From Nannocystis sp. (lineage in GTDB: Bacteria; Myxococcota_A; Polyangia; Nannocystales; Nannocystaceae), in NCBI GenBank assembly GCA_016712315.1, contig JADJRG010000026.1, forward strand, positions 62,001 to 126,000: a stretch of DNA of 64,000 bases, given 5' to 3'. Below are positions 55,701 through 63,970 of this stretch, piece by piece. The notes below the pieces were generated by a model, which was given only the letters and a program-made list of their open reading frames with translations, ran no database searches and was not told the origin of the DNA. Position numbers and translations under genes: made by a program. Within the stretch, counting starts at the first letter, position 1. Each line of letters begins with the position of its first letter.

Positions 55701-56196
55701 CACCCCCTTCTCCCCGCCGGCGCGCGCCCGCGGCCTCGCCGGCGTGGCCGTCGCCCTCGGCCGCCACCTCGTCCCCGCACTGACCCCCGCCCGCGGCGCC
55801 CTCCAGGCCGCCGCTCTGCGCCCGAAGCTCGACCTCATCGCCGATATCCTCGCCGACCGCGCGGACCGCCACGACCTCAGCCGCGCCAGCGACGAGCGCG
55901 CCCGCCTGCGCCTGCTCGTCCGCGGCGAGGCGCAGAAGCTGCTCGACACCTGGGCCCGCATCGCCCACGACAAGCAGCAGGTCAACGCCGGCCTGCAATA
56001 CCAGCGCGAGGCCGGCTCGGACCAGCCGCTGCTGCACCAACCCGACGACCCCGAGCTCGCCAAGTTACCCGCCGAGATGCGCCGATTCACCGCCGCCCGC
56101 AGCCTGCGCGACGTCGAGCCGACCGTCGACCTATTTGTCCGCACCCCCGACGGCTTCCTCGTCGAGGTCGCCGCGGACGAGGAGTCCGCATCGTGA
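52798..56196 (+). CDS. drmA: DISARM helicase-domain protein DrmA, second locus
   Basis: A 1132-residue DrmA. The GTG at 52798 is the best start since the protein then begins SPSARVRDALASALALDLVG, matching the N-terminal region of the other copy. Walker A FFPTGGGKTE near residue 430, IQDELHLISG near 667, helicase C NMISVGLDI ... QATSRVGR near 895-925. The Cys4 insertion (CPWC, CIDRDC) is conserved. It overlaps drmB by four bases (GTGA). The two DrmA proteins are equal in length but differ widely outside motifs, so the loci are not a recent duplication. Confidence 0.93.
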   Translation: MSPSARVRDALASALALDLVGPEPSDAGHAEEVLAMAPAVWYLTGFLVPFDAPHQDREGDDADGELDAPSEPGSGDDAAAPEVAAARKGLFPSSMGMTVLVPPETRALHVQVSWGDYTPLAAPTSSRAQRSTHWRRSPRQERVPVPLPTESTEPAALAVPHSDGLELAVAARPVQTSDALPPGTRAVSIFLVNRRKPVEGPREQSWAFQTHLRVDSDADFVARPDHRSGEDWDDRVADLQYRDAVEHAVGHNVSVHAICQPDGTCRSAETTWLPRASVARVVPGQVADVELAMEALAAKPSGQAAADALAALPARYSEWITRQPRGDLGPAPRPETAVELLNRAEDACRRISAGISLLASDPLVWESFRLANHCIAVALRQRAGHDRVIHPQAAPAPAWRPFQLAFILMNLAGLADPLHGDRQIVDLLFFPTGGGKTEAYLGLAAFALVHRRLKHPGLAGAGVGVLMRYTLRLLTLDQLGRAATLICALEIERQKDPQRLGPWPFEIGLWVGQSATPNEMGSKGDSRPTTARARVLAYQRDDRRHPSPIPLENCPWCGSKFASRSFRLVPTPDQPRALEIRCIDRDCLFTRNAALPIVAIDEPLYRRLPAFIIATVDKFAALPWVGQTGALLGKADRADADGFYGPSEPGRGRPLPHSLLPPELIIQDELHLISGPLGTMVGLYETAIDAICERRVGDVAVRPKIIASTATVRRAERQIQALFGRTAVEIFPPPGPDRADSFFARTLDDPDQARLYLGVASQGRSLKVVLLRSYLALMAAAQRQYDLAGGKKNPDNPADPYMTLLGYFNSLRELGGSRRIVEDEVNARLAYYNERRRDGEASGSFADRKIDDLPQELTSRVRTSEVAETKRRLGLGFADKERVDVALATNMISVGLDIVRLGLMVVLGQPKTASEYIQATSRVGRDPARRPGLVVALLNVHRPRDRSHYEHFAAWHESFYRSVEATSVTPFSPPARARGLAGVAVALGRHLVPALTPARGALQAAALRPKLDLIADILADRADRHDLSRASDERARLRLLVRGEAQKLLDTWARIAHDKQQVNAGLQYQREAGSDQPLLHQPDDPELAKLPAEMRRFTAARSLRDVEPTVDLFVRTPDGFLVEVAADEESAS

Positions 56197-58055
56197 GCCA
56201 GCCCCGCAAGACCCCGGCCGCCGGCCAACTCCGCCGCAGCCAGATCGTCACCACGTTCGGCCCGGGCGCCATGCTCGACCTCCCGCGCCACGCCGTCATC
56301 GTCGGCGGCCTCGAGCACTGGACCGAGCACGGCCGGACCCGCATCCACGAGCCCCGCCTCGAGGCCAAATTATGCGCGGCGCTGGGCCTCGAGGGCCGCA
56401 GCGAGATGCCGATGTACACGCCGCCGGTGGACGACGACGACCCCGCCGGGCCGCGCGCGGGCATCACCAGCTTCGTCTTCCCCGCCTGGTTCATCGCCCA
56501 GCTCGAGGACCGGACTCACACAGACGCCCAGGGCCGGATCTACCGAACCCGCCCGCTCGTGCACTGGCGCGACCTCGACGGCGCGTTCCACTATCTTTAC
56601 GAGCGCCGAAAGATCGCCGTCGTCCCGGTGCGCTTCGTCCAGGCCTGTCGCAACGGTCACATCAGCGACATCGACTGGCACCGCTTCACCCACGGCGACA
56701 ACCCCAACGCCCCCCGCGCGCCGCTGTGGATCGACGAAGGCGGCACCGGCGGCGACCTCAGCGACATCTTCCTCCGTTGCGAGTCCACCGGCGCCCGGCG
56801 CCCGCTCGCGGACGCCAAGCTCCCCGAGAGCCGCGTGCTCGGCCGCTGCAGCGGCGATCGCCCCTGGCTCGGCCGCGGCGCCCGCGAGGACTGCACCGGC
56901 CACGAGGACCAGCCCGAGTGGAACCGCCTGCTCGTGCGCTCCGCCAGTAACGCCCACTTCACGCAGGTGCTGCGGGCGATCTCGCTGCCCGAGGCCGACG
57001 CCAAGCTACGCCAGGGCGTCGATGCATTGTGGGACGACGAGCTCGCGTTCGTCGACGACCTCGACGATCTGGTCCGCCTGCGCCGCAAGAACAAGCCCAA
57101 GATCACCGCCCAGATCGGGCCCTTCCGCGACGCCGAGATCTGGGCCGAGATCCAGCGCCGCCGCGCCGGCTTCGCCGAGGTCAAGCCGATCAAGCAGGCC
57201 GAGCTCGAGTGTCTCCTCGCGTGCCCGCTAGAGTCGGAGGTCGACCGCCCCGACGACGAGACCTTCTTCGCCCGCCGGCGCGAGCTCCCCCAGCTCCCTC
57301 CGATCCTCGCCGGCAAGATCGAGCGCGTGGTGCTCGTGCACCGCCTGCGTGAGGTCACCGCCCAGCTCGGCTTCACCCGCTTCGAGGCCGCCGTCACCGA
57401 CGTCGACGGCGAGCTCAGCCTCGACGTCCGCCGCGCCGCCCTCTCACGCGAGCCCAGCTGGCTGCCCGCCATCGAGCACCACGGCGAGGGCTTCTTCGTC
57501 GGGCTCTCGAGCAAGGCCGTCGAAGACTGGCTGCGCCAGCCCGGGGTCCAGAGGCGCGGCCAGCAGCTCAGCAACGGCTTCGACACCTGGGCCAGCGCGC
57601 GCCGCCTCGACAAGCTGCGCTTCCCGGGCCTGCCCTACGTCCTCCTGCATGCATTGTCCCACCTGCTGATCCAGCAGGTCGCGATCGAGTGCGGATACGC
57701 GGCGACCGCGATCAGCGAGCGGATCTACACCGGCGCGCAGGGCCACGGGATCCTGCTCTACACCGGCACCCCCGGGAGCGAGGGCACCCTCGGCGGCCTC
57801 GTCGATGTCGGCCGCAGGATCGAGGCGATCCTCGTCGCCGCGCTCGAGCGCGGACGCCTGTGCTCGAGCGACCCCGTCTGCGCCCAGCACGACCCCCAGG
57901 ATCGCCACGAGGAGCGCCACCTGCACGGCGCCGCCTGCCACGGCTGCCTGTTGATCGCCGAGCCCTCCTGCGAGCGGCGCAACGAGCTGCTCGATCGCGC
58001 GCTCGTCGTGCCCACCGTCGCCATCGCCGACGCGGCCTTCTTCACCGGACCATGA
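56193..58055 (+). CDS. drmB: DISARM DUF1998 protein DrmB, second locus
   Basis: A 620-residue DrmB with GTG start inside the drmA stop. It has the N-terminal LRRSQIVTTFGPGAMLDL and the C-terminal LLHALSHLLIQQVAIECGYA, TGTPGSEGTLGGLVDVGRRI and Cys cluster (CSSDPVC, CHGCLLIAEPSC). One Cys pair present in the first copy (CQRPNC) is missing here. It overlaps drmC by four bases. Confidence 0.93.
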   Translation: MSQPRKTPAAGQLRRSQIVTTFGPGAMLDLPRHAVIVGGLEHWTEHGRTRIHEPRLEAKLCAALGLEGRSEMPMYTPPVDDDDPAGPRAGITSFVFPAWFIAQLEDRTHTDAQGRIYRTRPLVHWRDLDGAFHYLYERRKIAVVPVRFVQACRNGHISDIDWHRFTHGDNPNAPRAPLWIDEGGTGGDLSDIFLRCESTGARRPLADAKLPESRVLGRCSGDRPWLGRGAREDCTGHEDQPEWNRLLVRSASNAHFTQVLRAISLPEADAKLRQGVDALWDDELAFVDDLDDLVRLRRKNKPKITAQIGPFRDAEIWAEIQRRRAGFAEVKPIKQAELECLLACPLESEVDRPDDETFFARRRELPQLPPILAGKIERVVLVHRLREVTAQLGFTRFEAAVTDVDGELSLDVRRAALSREPSWLPAIEHHGEGFFVGLSSKAVEDWLRQPGVQRRGQQLSNGFDTWASARRLDKLRFPGLPYVLLHALSHLLIQQVAIECGYAATAISERIYTGAQGHGILLYTGTPGSEGTLGGLVDVGRRIEAILVAALERGRLCSSDPVCAQHDPQDRHEERHLHGAACHGCLLIAEPSCERRNELLDRALVVPTVAIADAAFFTGP

Positions 58056-58936
58056 CCCAAGGGCGCGCTATCGAGCCTTGTCCTGCCCAGCATTCCTCGC
58101 CATGCTCGCAGGCCGTGTTCGCCGGACTCGACCCCGCGTCGCTCGAGGCGCTGGCCGAAGCGCTCACGGGCGGCCGCCTGCGCGCCCCCTTCACCGCGCC
58201 GGCCCTGCGTCGGCTCGTATCCCCGGATCAGGTCGCGCCCTTGCAGCGAGACCTCAGCGAGCTCGCTGACAAGGGCCTGCCGCCCGCGCACGTCGCGATC
58301 GTCCTGCGCAGCGTCGCCGCGGAGCGTCACGCGGCTCGACGCGAGCAGGACCGCCTTGAGCTGGTGTGGAGCGGCCCCCCGGCCCCGGGCCCCGATCTCC
58401 GTGACACTGCCACCGTCGTGCGCACCCTCTGCCGATCCGCGGAGCGCAGCGTGCTCGTCGCCAACTTCGCCTTCGACCGCCCGCACACCGACGAGCAGAT
58501 CGCCCGCGCCCGCGCCCTGTGGCAGCCGCTCGCCGAGCGCATGTCCACCCATCCCGACCTTCAAACCCGCATGATCGTAAACATCAGCCCCGAGCACGAC
58601 GAGCGGGTCCACCCCGGAGACGAGGCCAGGATTGTGCGGCGATTTCGGGACAGCTTCATCGCCCGCATCTGGCCCGGAGCGCGGGTCCCGCAGATCTTTT
58701 ACGATCCCCGCGGCGTGCACCCTAACCGCGGCCAGCGGGCGATCATGCATGCCAAATGCATCGTCATTGACGACCGCGCCCTCTTTCTCAGCTCCGCCAA
58801 TTTCACCCACGCTGCCCAGGAGCGCAACATCGAGGCCGGCGTCGTCATCGAACGCCCGGCCCTCGCCCGCCAGATCTCCGCCCAGTTCGCCGCCTTGATC
58901 ACCGCCGGCGCTCTGGCCCCCCTGCCCCCCGCTTGA
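58052..58936 (+). CDS. drmC: DISARM phospholipase D-like protein DrmC, second locus
   Basis: A 294-residue PLD-family protein starting at ATG 58052, which overlaps the drmB stop (ATGA). The HKD motif is MHAKCIVIDDRALFLSSANF near residue 232; the usual GSxN is SSAN here. It is preceded by a helical N-terminal domain (LEALAEALTGGRLRAPFTAP). It ends the second DISARM operon, 51 bp before the convergent gene at 58988. Confidence 0.9.
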   Translation: MTQGRAIEPCPAQHSSPCSQAVFAGLDPASLEALAEALTGGRLRAPFTAPALRRLVSPDQVAPLQRDLSELADKGLPPAHVAIVLRSVAAERHAARREQDRLELVWSGPPAPGPDLRDTATVVRTLCRSAERSVLVANFAFDRPHTDEQIARARALWQPLAERMSTHPDLQTRMIVNISPEHDERVHPGDEARIVRRFRDSFIARIWPGARVPQIFYDPRGVHPNRGQRAIMHAKCIVIDDRALFLSSANFTHAAQERNIEAGVVIERPALARQISAQFAALITAGALAPLPPA

Positions 58937-58987
58937 CGCGCCGCCCTCCACCCAGGCCATCCACCGATACAGGCGGGCCCCCCATCT

Positions 58988-60151
58988 TCAAGGCAGCGCG
59001 GCCTGCTCGTCCAGGGGCTGCAGGGCGCGCAAGGGGTCGATCCGGCCGCCACGTTGGCCCCGGTGGAGCACGCCACGGAGGCGAACGTAGGCCCGGCCGC
59101 TCTCATGCGCGCGTACTGCGTCGGCGTACTGCTCGGGATCCAGGTTCGCGCGTACGCGCAGGGGGTCGCTGTCGGGCAGGAAGACGCAAAACTGCACCTC
59201 GCCCGAGCGGCGACCATCGGCTCCCACCACGCCGCTCAGGATCTCGACGGTGCCGATCAGCATCTCCTCGCGGTCGCCCGCGGGGCTCGGGCGCAAGATC
59301 TGGGCGGCGCGCTGGATCTCCGGGATGTACTCGGCTTTGATCGCCACACGCGACGGCGTCTGCGCCTCAGACGGCGGGGGCAAGCGCGGATCGGCGGCCC
59401 AAGTCGTCCACAGATCGATCTGCCCGGCGCTCTGCTCCGGTTGCATACGGAGCAGCGCGTCGCAGAGGTTCCAGCTCAGCATGGGGTGCTCGGCGTGCGC
59501 CTCGAGGTAGGCTTCGACGCGGCTCTGTTCGATGCTCTCGACCAGATCTGCCGTCGCGCGCATCAGGTGGCTCGTCACCTTGCGGGTGAACGGGATCGCG
59601 TCCGCGAGATCGAGCTCGCGGGGCACCGCGTGGAGCGGGCAGATGATCTTGAGCACGTAGCTCCCGACCTCCGTCTGGCCTGCGCGACAGGCCGCGAGCA
59701 TGAGATCCGCCTCGCCGCGGCTCATACGGGGGTGTACGGCGACGGGGTTGATGACGGAGCAGGCCGAGGCCAGCAGGGCCCGGCGGGCGCCCTCCCGCAG
59801 CATCACATCGGCGCTCAGCGAGAGCTGGCCGCTCTCGGCGTCGCGGCTGGCGACCCGGACACGCAGCACGTCGGCGTCCGGCCATTGCAGATCCGAGAGC
59901 ACGGCGTCGATGGGGCGCCGCTCCAGCTCGGCGATCCGCTGGACGACATCGAGCATCGCGTCGGTGTACCCGGCGTCCTCCGCGTCCATCGGGATCTGGA
60001 GCTGGCGGAGCTGCTGCTCGGGGTGACGAAACAGCCAAAAGCGCCCGCGTACGCCCTCCACGGGGCTCCACTGCCGCGACTCAGCGTACTGACGCACCGC
60101 CAGCGGGCGGAGCTGCCGGGCCAAGACACGGCGCTGCTGATCAAGGCTCAT
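58988..60151 (-). CDS. Unknown 387-aa partner of the DUF4365 protein
   Basis: A 387-residue protein without a recognised domain. The N-terminal third is helical with many charged residues (SLDQQRRVLARQLRPLAVRQ, DAMLDVVQRIAELERRPIDA), the middle has ALLASACSVINPVAVHPRMS and a probable coil, and the C-terminal ~110 residues are beta-rich (EMLIGTVEILSGVVGADGRR, AYVRLRGVLHRG). Its start overlaps the DUF4365 gene by 11 bases, so the two are co-translated. Adjacent to DISARM on the opposite strand, the pair is a candidate separate defence module. Confidence 0.65.
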   Translation of the reverse strand: MSLDQQRRVLARQLRPLAVRQYAESRQWSPVEGVRGRFWLFRHPEQQLRQLQIPMDAEDAGYTDAMLDVVQRIAELERRPIDAVLSDLQWPDADVLRVRVASRDAESGQLSLSADVMLREGARRALLASACSVINPVAVHPRMSRGEADLMLAACRAGQTEVGSYVLKIICPLHAVPRELDLADAIPFTRKVTSHLMRATADLVESIEQSRVEAYLEAHAEHPMLSWNLCDALLRMQPEQSAGQIDLWTTWAADPRLPPPSEAQTPSRVAIKAEYIPEIQRAAQILRPSPAGDREEMLIGTVEILSGVVGADGRRSGEVQFCVFLPDSDPLRVRANLDPEQYADAVRAHESGRAYVRLRGVLHRGQRGGRIDPLRALQPLDEQAALP

Positions 60152-60674
60152 AACGCAGCCTCTCCTGGTGAGCGACCCGGCGAAAGAGATCGTGCAGCCC
60201 CTCTGGTGAGAGCGGCTGGCTCTCCGGGAGGTAGATCGTCTGACCGGATGCGTTGGCGCTCGCGGGCGCGTCGAGCAGGCTCACCCAGTACGCCGCGCGG
60301 GCGAGCACGAGCTGGTCGGGGTTGTGCGTCAACCACTCGGGATGGTTCGGCGGCAGGAAGAGGACGGCCAAGAGCCGCGGCGGCAAGGCCGACTCGCTCC
60401 GCAGCCGATCGTAGTGCGCAGTCTCGCGGAGGAAGTACGAAAGGCCGCCGCCGCGCCGGGTCGGGGCATGGACCGTCGCTTTGAGCTGGATGTGCAGCGA
60501 GATCTCAGTGAGCTTCGCGGTCGGGCCGAAGTCCTTGACGAGGTGCAGGGTCGCGTCGACGCCCGCGTTGTCGAGGGAGCGCCGAGCCTCCTGGCAGGCG
60601 ATGCCAGCGTGGGAGGCGACGGCGTGCAGATACGCGTAGCTGAGCTGCGCCTCGATGTCGGGGAGGGCCATCAT
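60141..60674 (-). CDS. DUF4365 nuclease-like protein
   Basis: A 177-residue protein using ATG 60674 (the frame opens at 60713, but the family-like sequence starts at LPDIEAQLSYAYLHAVASHA). The DUF4365 pattern is clear: GVDATLHLV, then ISLHIQLKAT, giving the D ... (E/Q)xK arrangement of PD-(D/E)xK-type nucleases, and later PRLLAVLFLPPNHPEWL and YWVSLLDAP. The Q in QLKAT replaces the usual acidic residue, as is common in this family. First gene of the two-gene operon, with a dyad 26 bp upstream. Confidence 0.75.
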   Translation of the reverse strand: MMALPDIEAQLSYAYLHAVASHAGIACQEARRSLDNAGVDATLHLVKDFGPTAKLTEISLHIQLKATVHAPTRRGGGLSYFLRETAHYDRLRSESALPPRLLAVLFLPPNHPEWLTHNPDQLVLARAAYWVSLLDAPASANASGQTIYLPESQPLSPEGLHDLFRRVAHQERLRYEP

Positions 60675-60699
60675 GCGTTGGCAGCGCCGTGGCGGGCGC

Positions 60700-60726
60700 T
60701 CCGTGCCGAACATTGTCCGGCACGGA
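60700..60726. promoter_or_regulatory. Perfect 9-bp inverted repeat upstream of the DUF4365 operon
   Basis: TCCGTGCCG, nine-base spacer AACATTGTC, CGGCACGGA. It lies 26 bases before the chosen start, where a repressor could block transcription or translation initiation. The half-site GGCACGG recurs once just downstream (60739). Confidence 0.5.
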
Positions 60727-61069
60727 CGATGCTGTCAAGGCACGGCCGCCGACCTTGGAGCGCCCGTCATCACCCCCCTACTCACCCGCCCGCCCCTCCG
60801 GCCGGCGGATCTTCGTGCTTGGATGACATGTCATTGTACCAACCGCCCCCGCGCAGCACACGCGTGCCCTTATTCGAGGATGACGGTCACATGGCGAGCG
60901 CTCCCCCGCAAGCGCTGCCTAGCAGAGAACGGACTACGCGCATACCTCCCGCCCTGGCCTCCTAGTCCGGCTTCCGGGCGATGCGGTCAGCGAGGGCGCC
61001 GCGGTCGACGTCGTCGGTCGTCGCGCCGCAGCGCGAGGCCGGTGTCGGCCCTCGTTTCCTCTTTTGTGG
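60727..61069. other. Divergent intergenic region
   Basis: 343 bp between the DUF4365 operon and the epimerase operon. No coding frame with protein-like composition, terminator or remnant is apparent. Confidence 0.4.
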
Positions 61070-61098
61070 TTGATCGATTTCGCCCGTTGGCGTATATG
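61070..61098 (+). promoter_or_regulatory. Candidate sigma-70-type promoter of the epimerase operon
   Basis: TTGATC, 17-base spacer, TATATG, each four of six to consensus. It is 26 bp before the epimerase ATG, in an unusually T-rich stretch for this DNA. Confidence 0.35.
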
Positions 61099-61123
61099 CT
61101 GGACAGGAGGGGTCCAAACCGAC

Positions 61124-62128
61124 ATGGATGATCCGGCTAGGTTGAAGACGCGCATGGGCGGCAGGCGCATCCTGCTCTCGGGGGGCGACGGTTTTCTTGG
61201 CCGCGCCCTCTCGCGCCGGCTCCTCGCCAGGGGAGCGCACCTCGACGTGATCGACGATCACAGCACCAGCCTTCGCCAAAGCTCCCGGCCTCAGTGCATT
61301 GTCACCGAGGAGGACATCTGCACGACATCCTTGGACGCCCTCGATCCTCCCGACCTTGTCGTCCATCTCGCCTCCCCAGCCGCCCCGTCGTGCTTCACGG
61401 ATCGCTCGCGCGTCATCGCCCCCAACGTCCGCGGTACGGAGCGCCTGGTCGAGCTCGCGTCCCACTGCGGGGCGCGGCTACTCTTCGCGTCGAGCAGCGA
61501 GGTCTACGGCCTCGGGACCGGCGACGCGCGCCCGTTCCGCGAGCACGACGCCTTCGTCGACCACGGCCACGGGGGTCGTAGCTGCTATGCCGCCGCCAAG
61601 CGGCTCGGCGAAGAGATCGTCGTCGCTGGCCGAGACCGCGGCCTCGACGCGACCTGCCTCCGGATCTTTAACGTCTACGGTCCGGGCATGGATCCCACCC
61701 TGCCCGGCGATGGGCGCGTCGTCGCCAACTTCCTCCACGCCGTCCGCGGGGGGCAAGCGCTGCCGATCTACGGCGATGGCCAGCAGGTGCGCTCGTTCTT
61801 GTGGATCGACGACTTCGTCGACGCCGTCGAGGCCGTGCTGAACCACCCCGGCCCGCTTCCACCCGTGCTCAACGTCGGCCGCGACGAGCCCGTGCAGATC
61901 CTGGAGCTCGCCGGAGCCCTCGAGCGCGCCCTCGGCCGGGAACTCCCGCGGCGCCTCCACGTTCGGCCAGCGGATGGCACCCGCTGGCGCAGCCCGGACA
62001 CGTCCCGACTCCGCGAGCTGACGGGCTGGCGCGCGAAGGTCTCGCTGCAGGCGGGGCTCCGGCGCCTGCTCGACGACCCGACCGCGCCAGCGTTCGCGCG
62101 ACCCCAGGAGGCGAAGCCATGTCCTTGA
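61124..62128 (+). CDS. NAD-dependent sugar epimerase/dehydratase (extended SDR)
   Basis: A 334-residue extended short-chain dehydrogenase. The Rossmann loop is ILLSGGDGFLGRAL (TGGxGFxG variant with S at the first position). The catalytic SSSEVYG and CYAAAKRLGEE give Ser-Tyr-Lys; RIFNVYGPGMDP is the typical NDP-sugar epimerase motif. It most resembles UDP-glucuronate decarboxylase or UDP-glucose 4-epimerase relatives. ATG 61124 is chosen; AGGAGG lies 13 bases upstream, a bit far. The end overlaps the next gene by ten bases. Confidence 0.85.
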   Translation: MDDPARLKTRMGGRRILLSGGDGFLGRALSRRLLARGAHLDVIDDHSTSLRQSSRPQCIVTEEDICTTSLDALDPPDLVVHLASPAAPSCFTDRSRVIAPNVRGTERLVELASHCGARLLFASSSEVYGLGTGDARPFREHDAFVDHGHGGRSCYAAAKRLGEEIVVAGRDRGLDATCLRIFNVYGPGMDPTLPGDGRVVANFLHAVRGGQALPIYGDGQQVRSFLWIDDFVDAVEAVLNHPGPLPPVLNVGRDEPVQILELAGALERALGRELPRRLHVRPADGTRWRSPDTSRLRELTGWRAKVSLQAGLRRLLDDPTAPAFARPQEAKPCP

Positions 62129-62343
62129 TGGACGTCGGTAGAAGGAGACGCCGCCGCGGCGGTCCACCCGGGCTCGATCCCCCGCCGGCGACGCCATGCA
62201 TGATCGTCCGCGATCTCCACTGGCACCGTAAGCTCTACGAGATCGATCGCCTGCCATGGCGCACCCAGATCGCCTTCATGGGCCTGCGGGTCGTCCAGCG
62301 GATCGCCTACAACATCGGCTGGTGGCTCGGAGGGCGCGACTGA
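62119..62343 (+). CDS. Small 74-aa protein between epimerase and radical SAM genes
   Basis: The ATG at 62119 has a perfect AGGAGG seven bases upstream, inside the epimerase gene, so it is well translated. The N-terminal part is very basic (GRRRRRRGGPPG) and the rest ends VRDLHWHRKLYEIDRLPWRT and VVQRIAYNIGWWLGGRD. The stop overlaps the radical SAM ATG (TGATG). It could be a leader/substrate peptide or a small partner of the radical SAM enzyme; aromatic residues cluster at its C-terminus. Confidence 0.6.
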   Translation: MSLMDVGRRRRRRGGPPGLDPPPATPCMIVRDLHWHRKLYEIDRLPWRTQIAFMGLRVVQRIAYNIGWWLGGRD

Positions 62344-63434
62344 TGCCGCGCGTCCAGCTCCCGCTCCATCGGCCGTCCGCGAGCGCGCTCGAGCTCGTCC
62401 ACAACAACGCGGCCCAGATCCCCGAGGAGCGCCGATGGCGCTGGAAGCACGAGATGACCGCGCCCGTCCCCGACGGGGCCGCGTGCCCGCTCCCGGCGCG
62501 GGCGATCGTCGAGCTCGTCAACACCTGTAACCTCGACTGCCCGATGTGCCGGGTTGGGCGCCACGGCATCAACCTCGAGCGGATCATGCCCCTGGGGCTC
62601 TTCGAGCGCGTCCTCGCCGCCTTGACGCCCTCGCTCCGCGAGGTCCGCCTGAACGGGCTCGGCGAAGCGACACTCCACCCTCACTTCGTGTCGTTCGTCC
62701 GGCGGATCCAAGCGGCGGGCCTCATCGGCGAGCTGATCACCAACCTCACCTGCGACAACGAGACGATCCGCCTCCTCGTCGACGCCGAATTCACGGTGCT
62801 CGTCTCCTGGGACGCGGCGACCCCCCGCCTCTTTGAGGCCCTCCGGCGCCCAGCCAGCTTCGCCGCGACGTGGGCATCGCTCTGTGCGCTGGGATCCGCG
62901 GCGGCGGCGGCGGGCCGGAGCGATCACCTCCACCTGATGATGACGCTGCAGCGCGCGAACTTCTCCGAGCTCGCGGGGGTCGTTGAACTCGCCGCCGAGG
63001 CCGGGGTTCCGCACGTCGTCGTCAACGTCATCAAGCTCGCCGACGAGTCCTGGATCGAGCGCCACTGGGGCGCGATCGAGGCCGCGATCGCCTGCGCGCA
63101 GCAGACCGCGGCGACCCGCGGGATCCGGCTCTTCATCCCCGATCACCTGGGACGCCGCTCGCTCCACGATGGCGCGTCCCCGACCCCGGCCACCCGGGGC
63201 TGCGATCGACCGTGGAATGAGCTCGTGATCCGCTACAACGGCGAGATCGGCGTGTGCAACATGTTTAACCCCTACGTTTACGGCCACGTGAACCGTCACG
63301 GCGTCGAGGGAGCCTGGCACGGCCCCCTCGCCCACGCCTTCCGGACCCTCGTCAACACCCCGGATCGCCACCCCTACTGCGAGGGGTGCTACTACCTCGA
63401 AGACCTCTACTCGCAGCGGCAAGGAGGCCGCTGA
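62343..63434 (+). CDS. Radical SAM enzyme with SPASM-like C-terminus
   Basis: A 363-residue enzyme. The [4Fe-4S] motif CNLDCPMC is near residue 61, followed by the GE motif LNGLGEATLHP. The C-terminal part has GCDRPWNELVIRYNGEIGVC and CEGCYYLEDLY, the Cys spacing of SPASM domains that bind extra clusters. Family members modify peptides or sugars/aminoglycosides. Start overlaps the small gene by one base and the end overlaps the kinase gene by one base. Confidence 0.85.
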   Translation: MPRVQLPLHRPSASALELVHNNAAQIPEERRWRWKHEMTAPVPDGAACPLPARAIVELVNTCNLDCPMCRVGRHGINLERIMPLGLFERVLAALTPSLREVRLNGLGEATLHPHFVSFVRRIQAAGLIGELITNLTCDNETIRLLVDAEFTVLVSWDAATPRLFEALRRPASFAATWASLCALGSAAAAAGRSDHLHLMMTLQRANFSELAGVVELAAEAGVPHVVVNVIKLADESWIERHWGAIEAAIACAQQTAATRGIRLFIPDHLGRRSLHDGASPTPATRGCDRPWNELVIRYNGEIGVCNMFNPYVYGHVNRHGVEGAWHGPLAHAFRTLVNTPDRHPYCEGCYYLEDLYSQRQGGR

Positions 63435-63970
63435 TGGGCGTCGAGCTCGACGTAGTACTCATCCGCGGCGCCCCCGGCGCCGGCAAGAGCACCCTCGGAC
63501 GACGGCTCCGCAAGGTGTTGACCGCGGCCGCGGTTGTTGAGGTCGACGACCTACGGGCGATGCTCACCCAGGTCGACTGGACGAGCCGGTGCCACCACGA
63601 TCAGGCGCTCGCGGGGGCCTTCGCGCTCGTCGGGGGCTTCCTGCGCGCGGGTCTGCGCCCGATCGTCCTCATCGACACCCTAAGCCGCAGCCGCCACGCC
63701 CAGGTCCGCGCGTGGCTCGAGCGCGAGGAGCACCGGTACCACTCGATCTCGCTCTGGGTCGAGCCCTCCACCCTGCGGACGCGGCTGGAGCAGCGAGAAT
63801 CTGGCTTCCGCGAGTGGGAGCCAAGCGCCGTCCTCAACGCCGAGGTCCTGGACACGCGATGGCCGCACGAGACATTGATCGATGTCAGCGCGCTCGGGCC
63901 CGACGCGGTCGCCGAGCTGGTCCTCCGCCACCTCACAGCCGTCCCTCGTGAGCAGGGGGTCGGGTCGTGA
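63434..63970 (+). CDS. P-loop kinase, AAA_33 type
   Basis: A 178-residue nucleotide-binding protein with Walker A IRGAPGAGKSTLGRRL at residue 10 and a central strand ending in PIVLIDTLSRSR. The size and layout match zeta-toxin/gluconate kinase-like small-molecule kinases (AAA_33). It is translationally coupled to the radical SAM gene (TGATG) and overlaps the next start by four bases. Its substrate may be a sugar made by the upstream enzymes. Confidence 0.75.
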   Translation: MGVELDVVLIRGAPGAGKSTLGRRLRKVLTAAAVVEVDDLRAMLTQVDWTSRCHHDQALAGAFALVGGFLRAGLRPIVLIDTLSRSRHAQVRAWLEREEHRYHSISLWVEPSTLRTRLEQRESGFREWEPSAVLNAEVLDTRWPHETLIDVSALGPDAVAELVLRHLTAVPREQGVGS

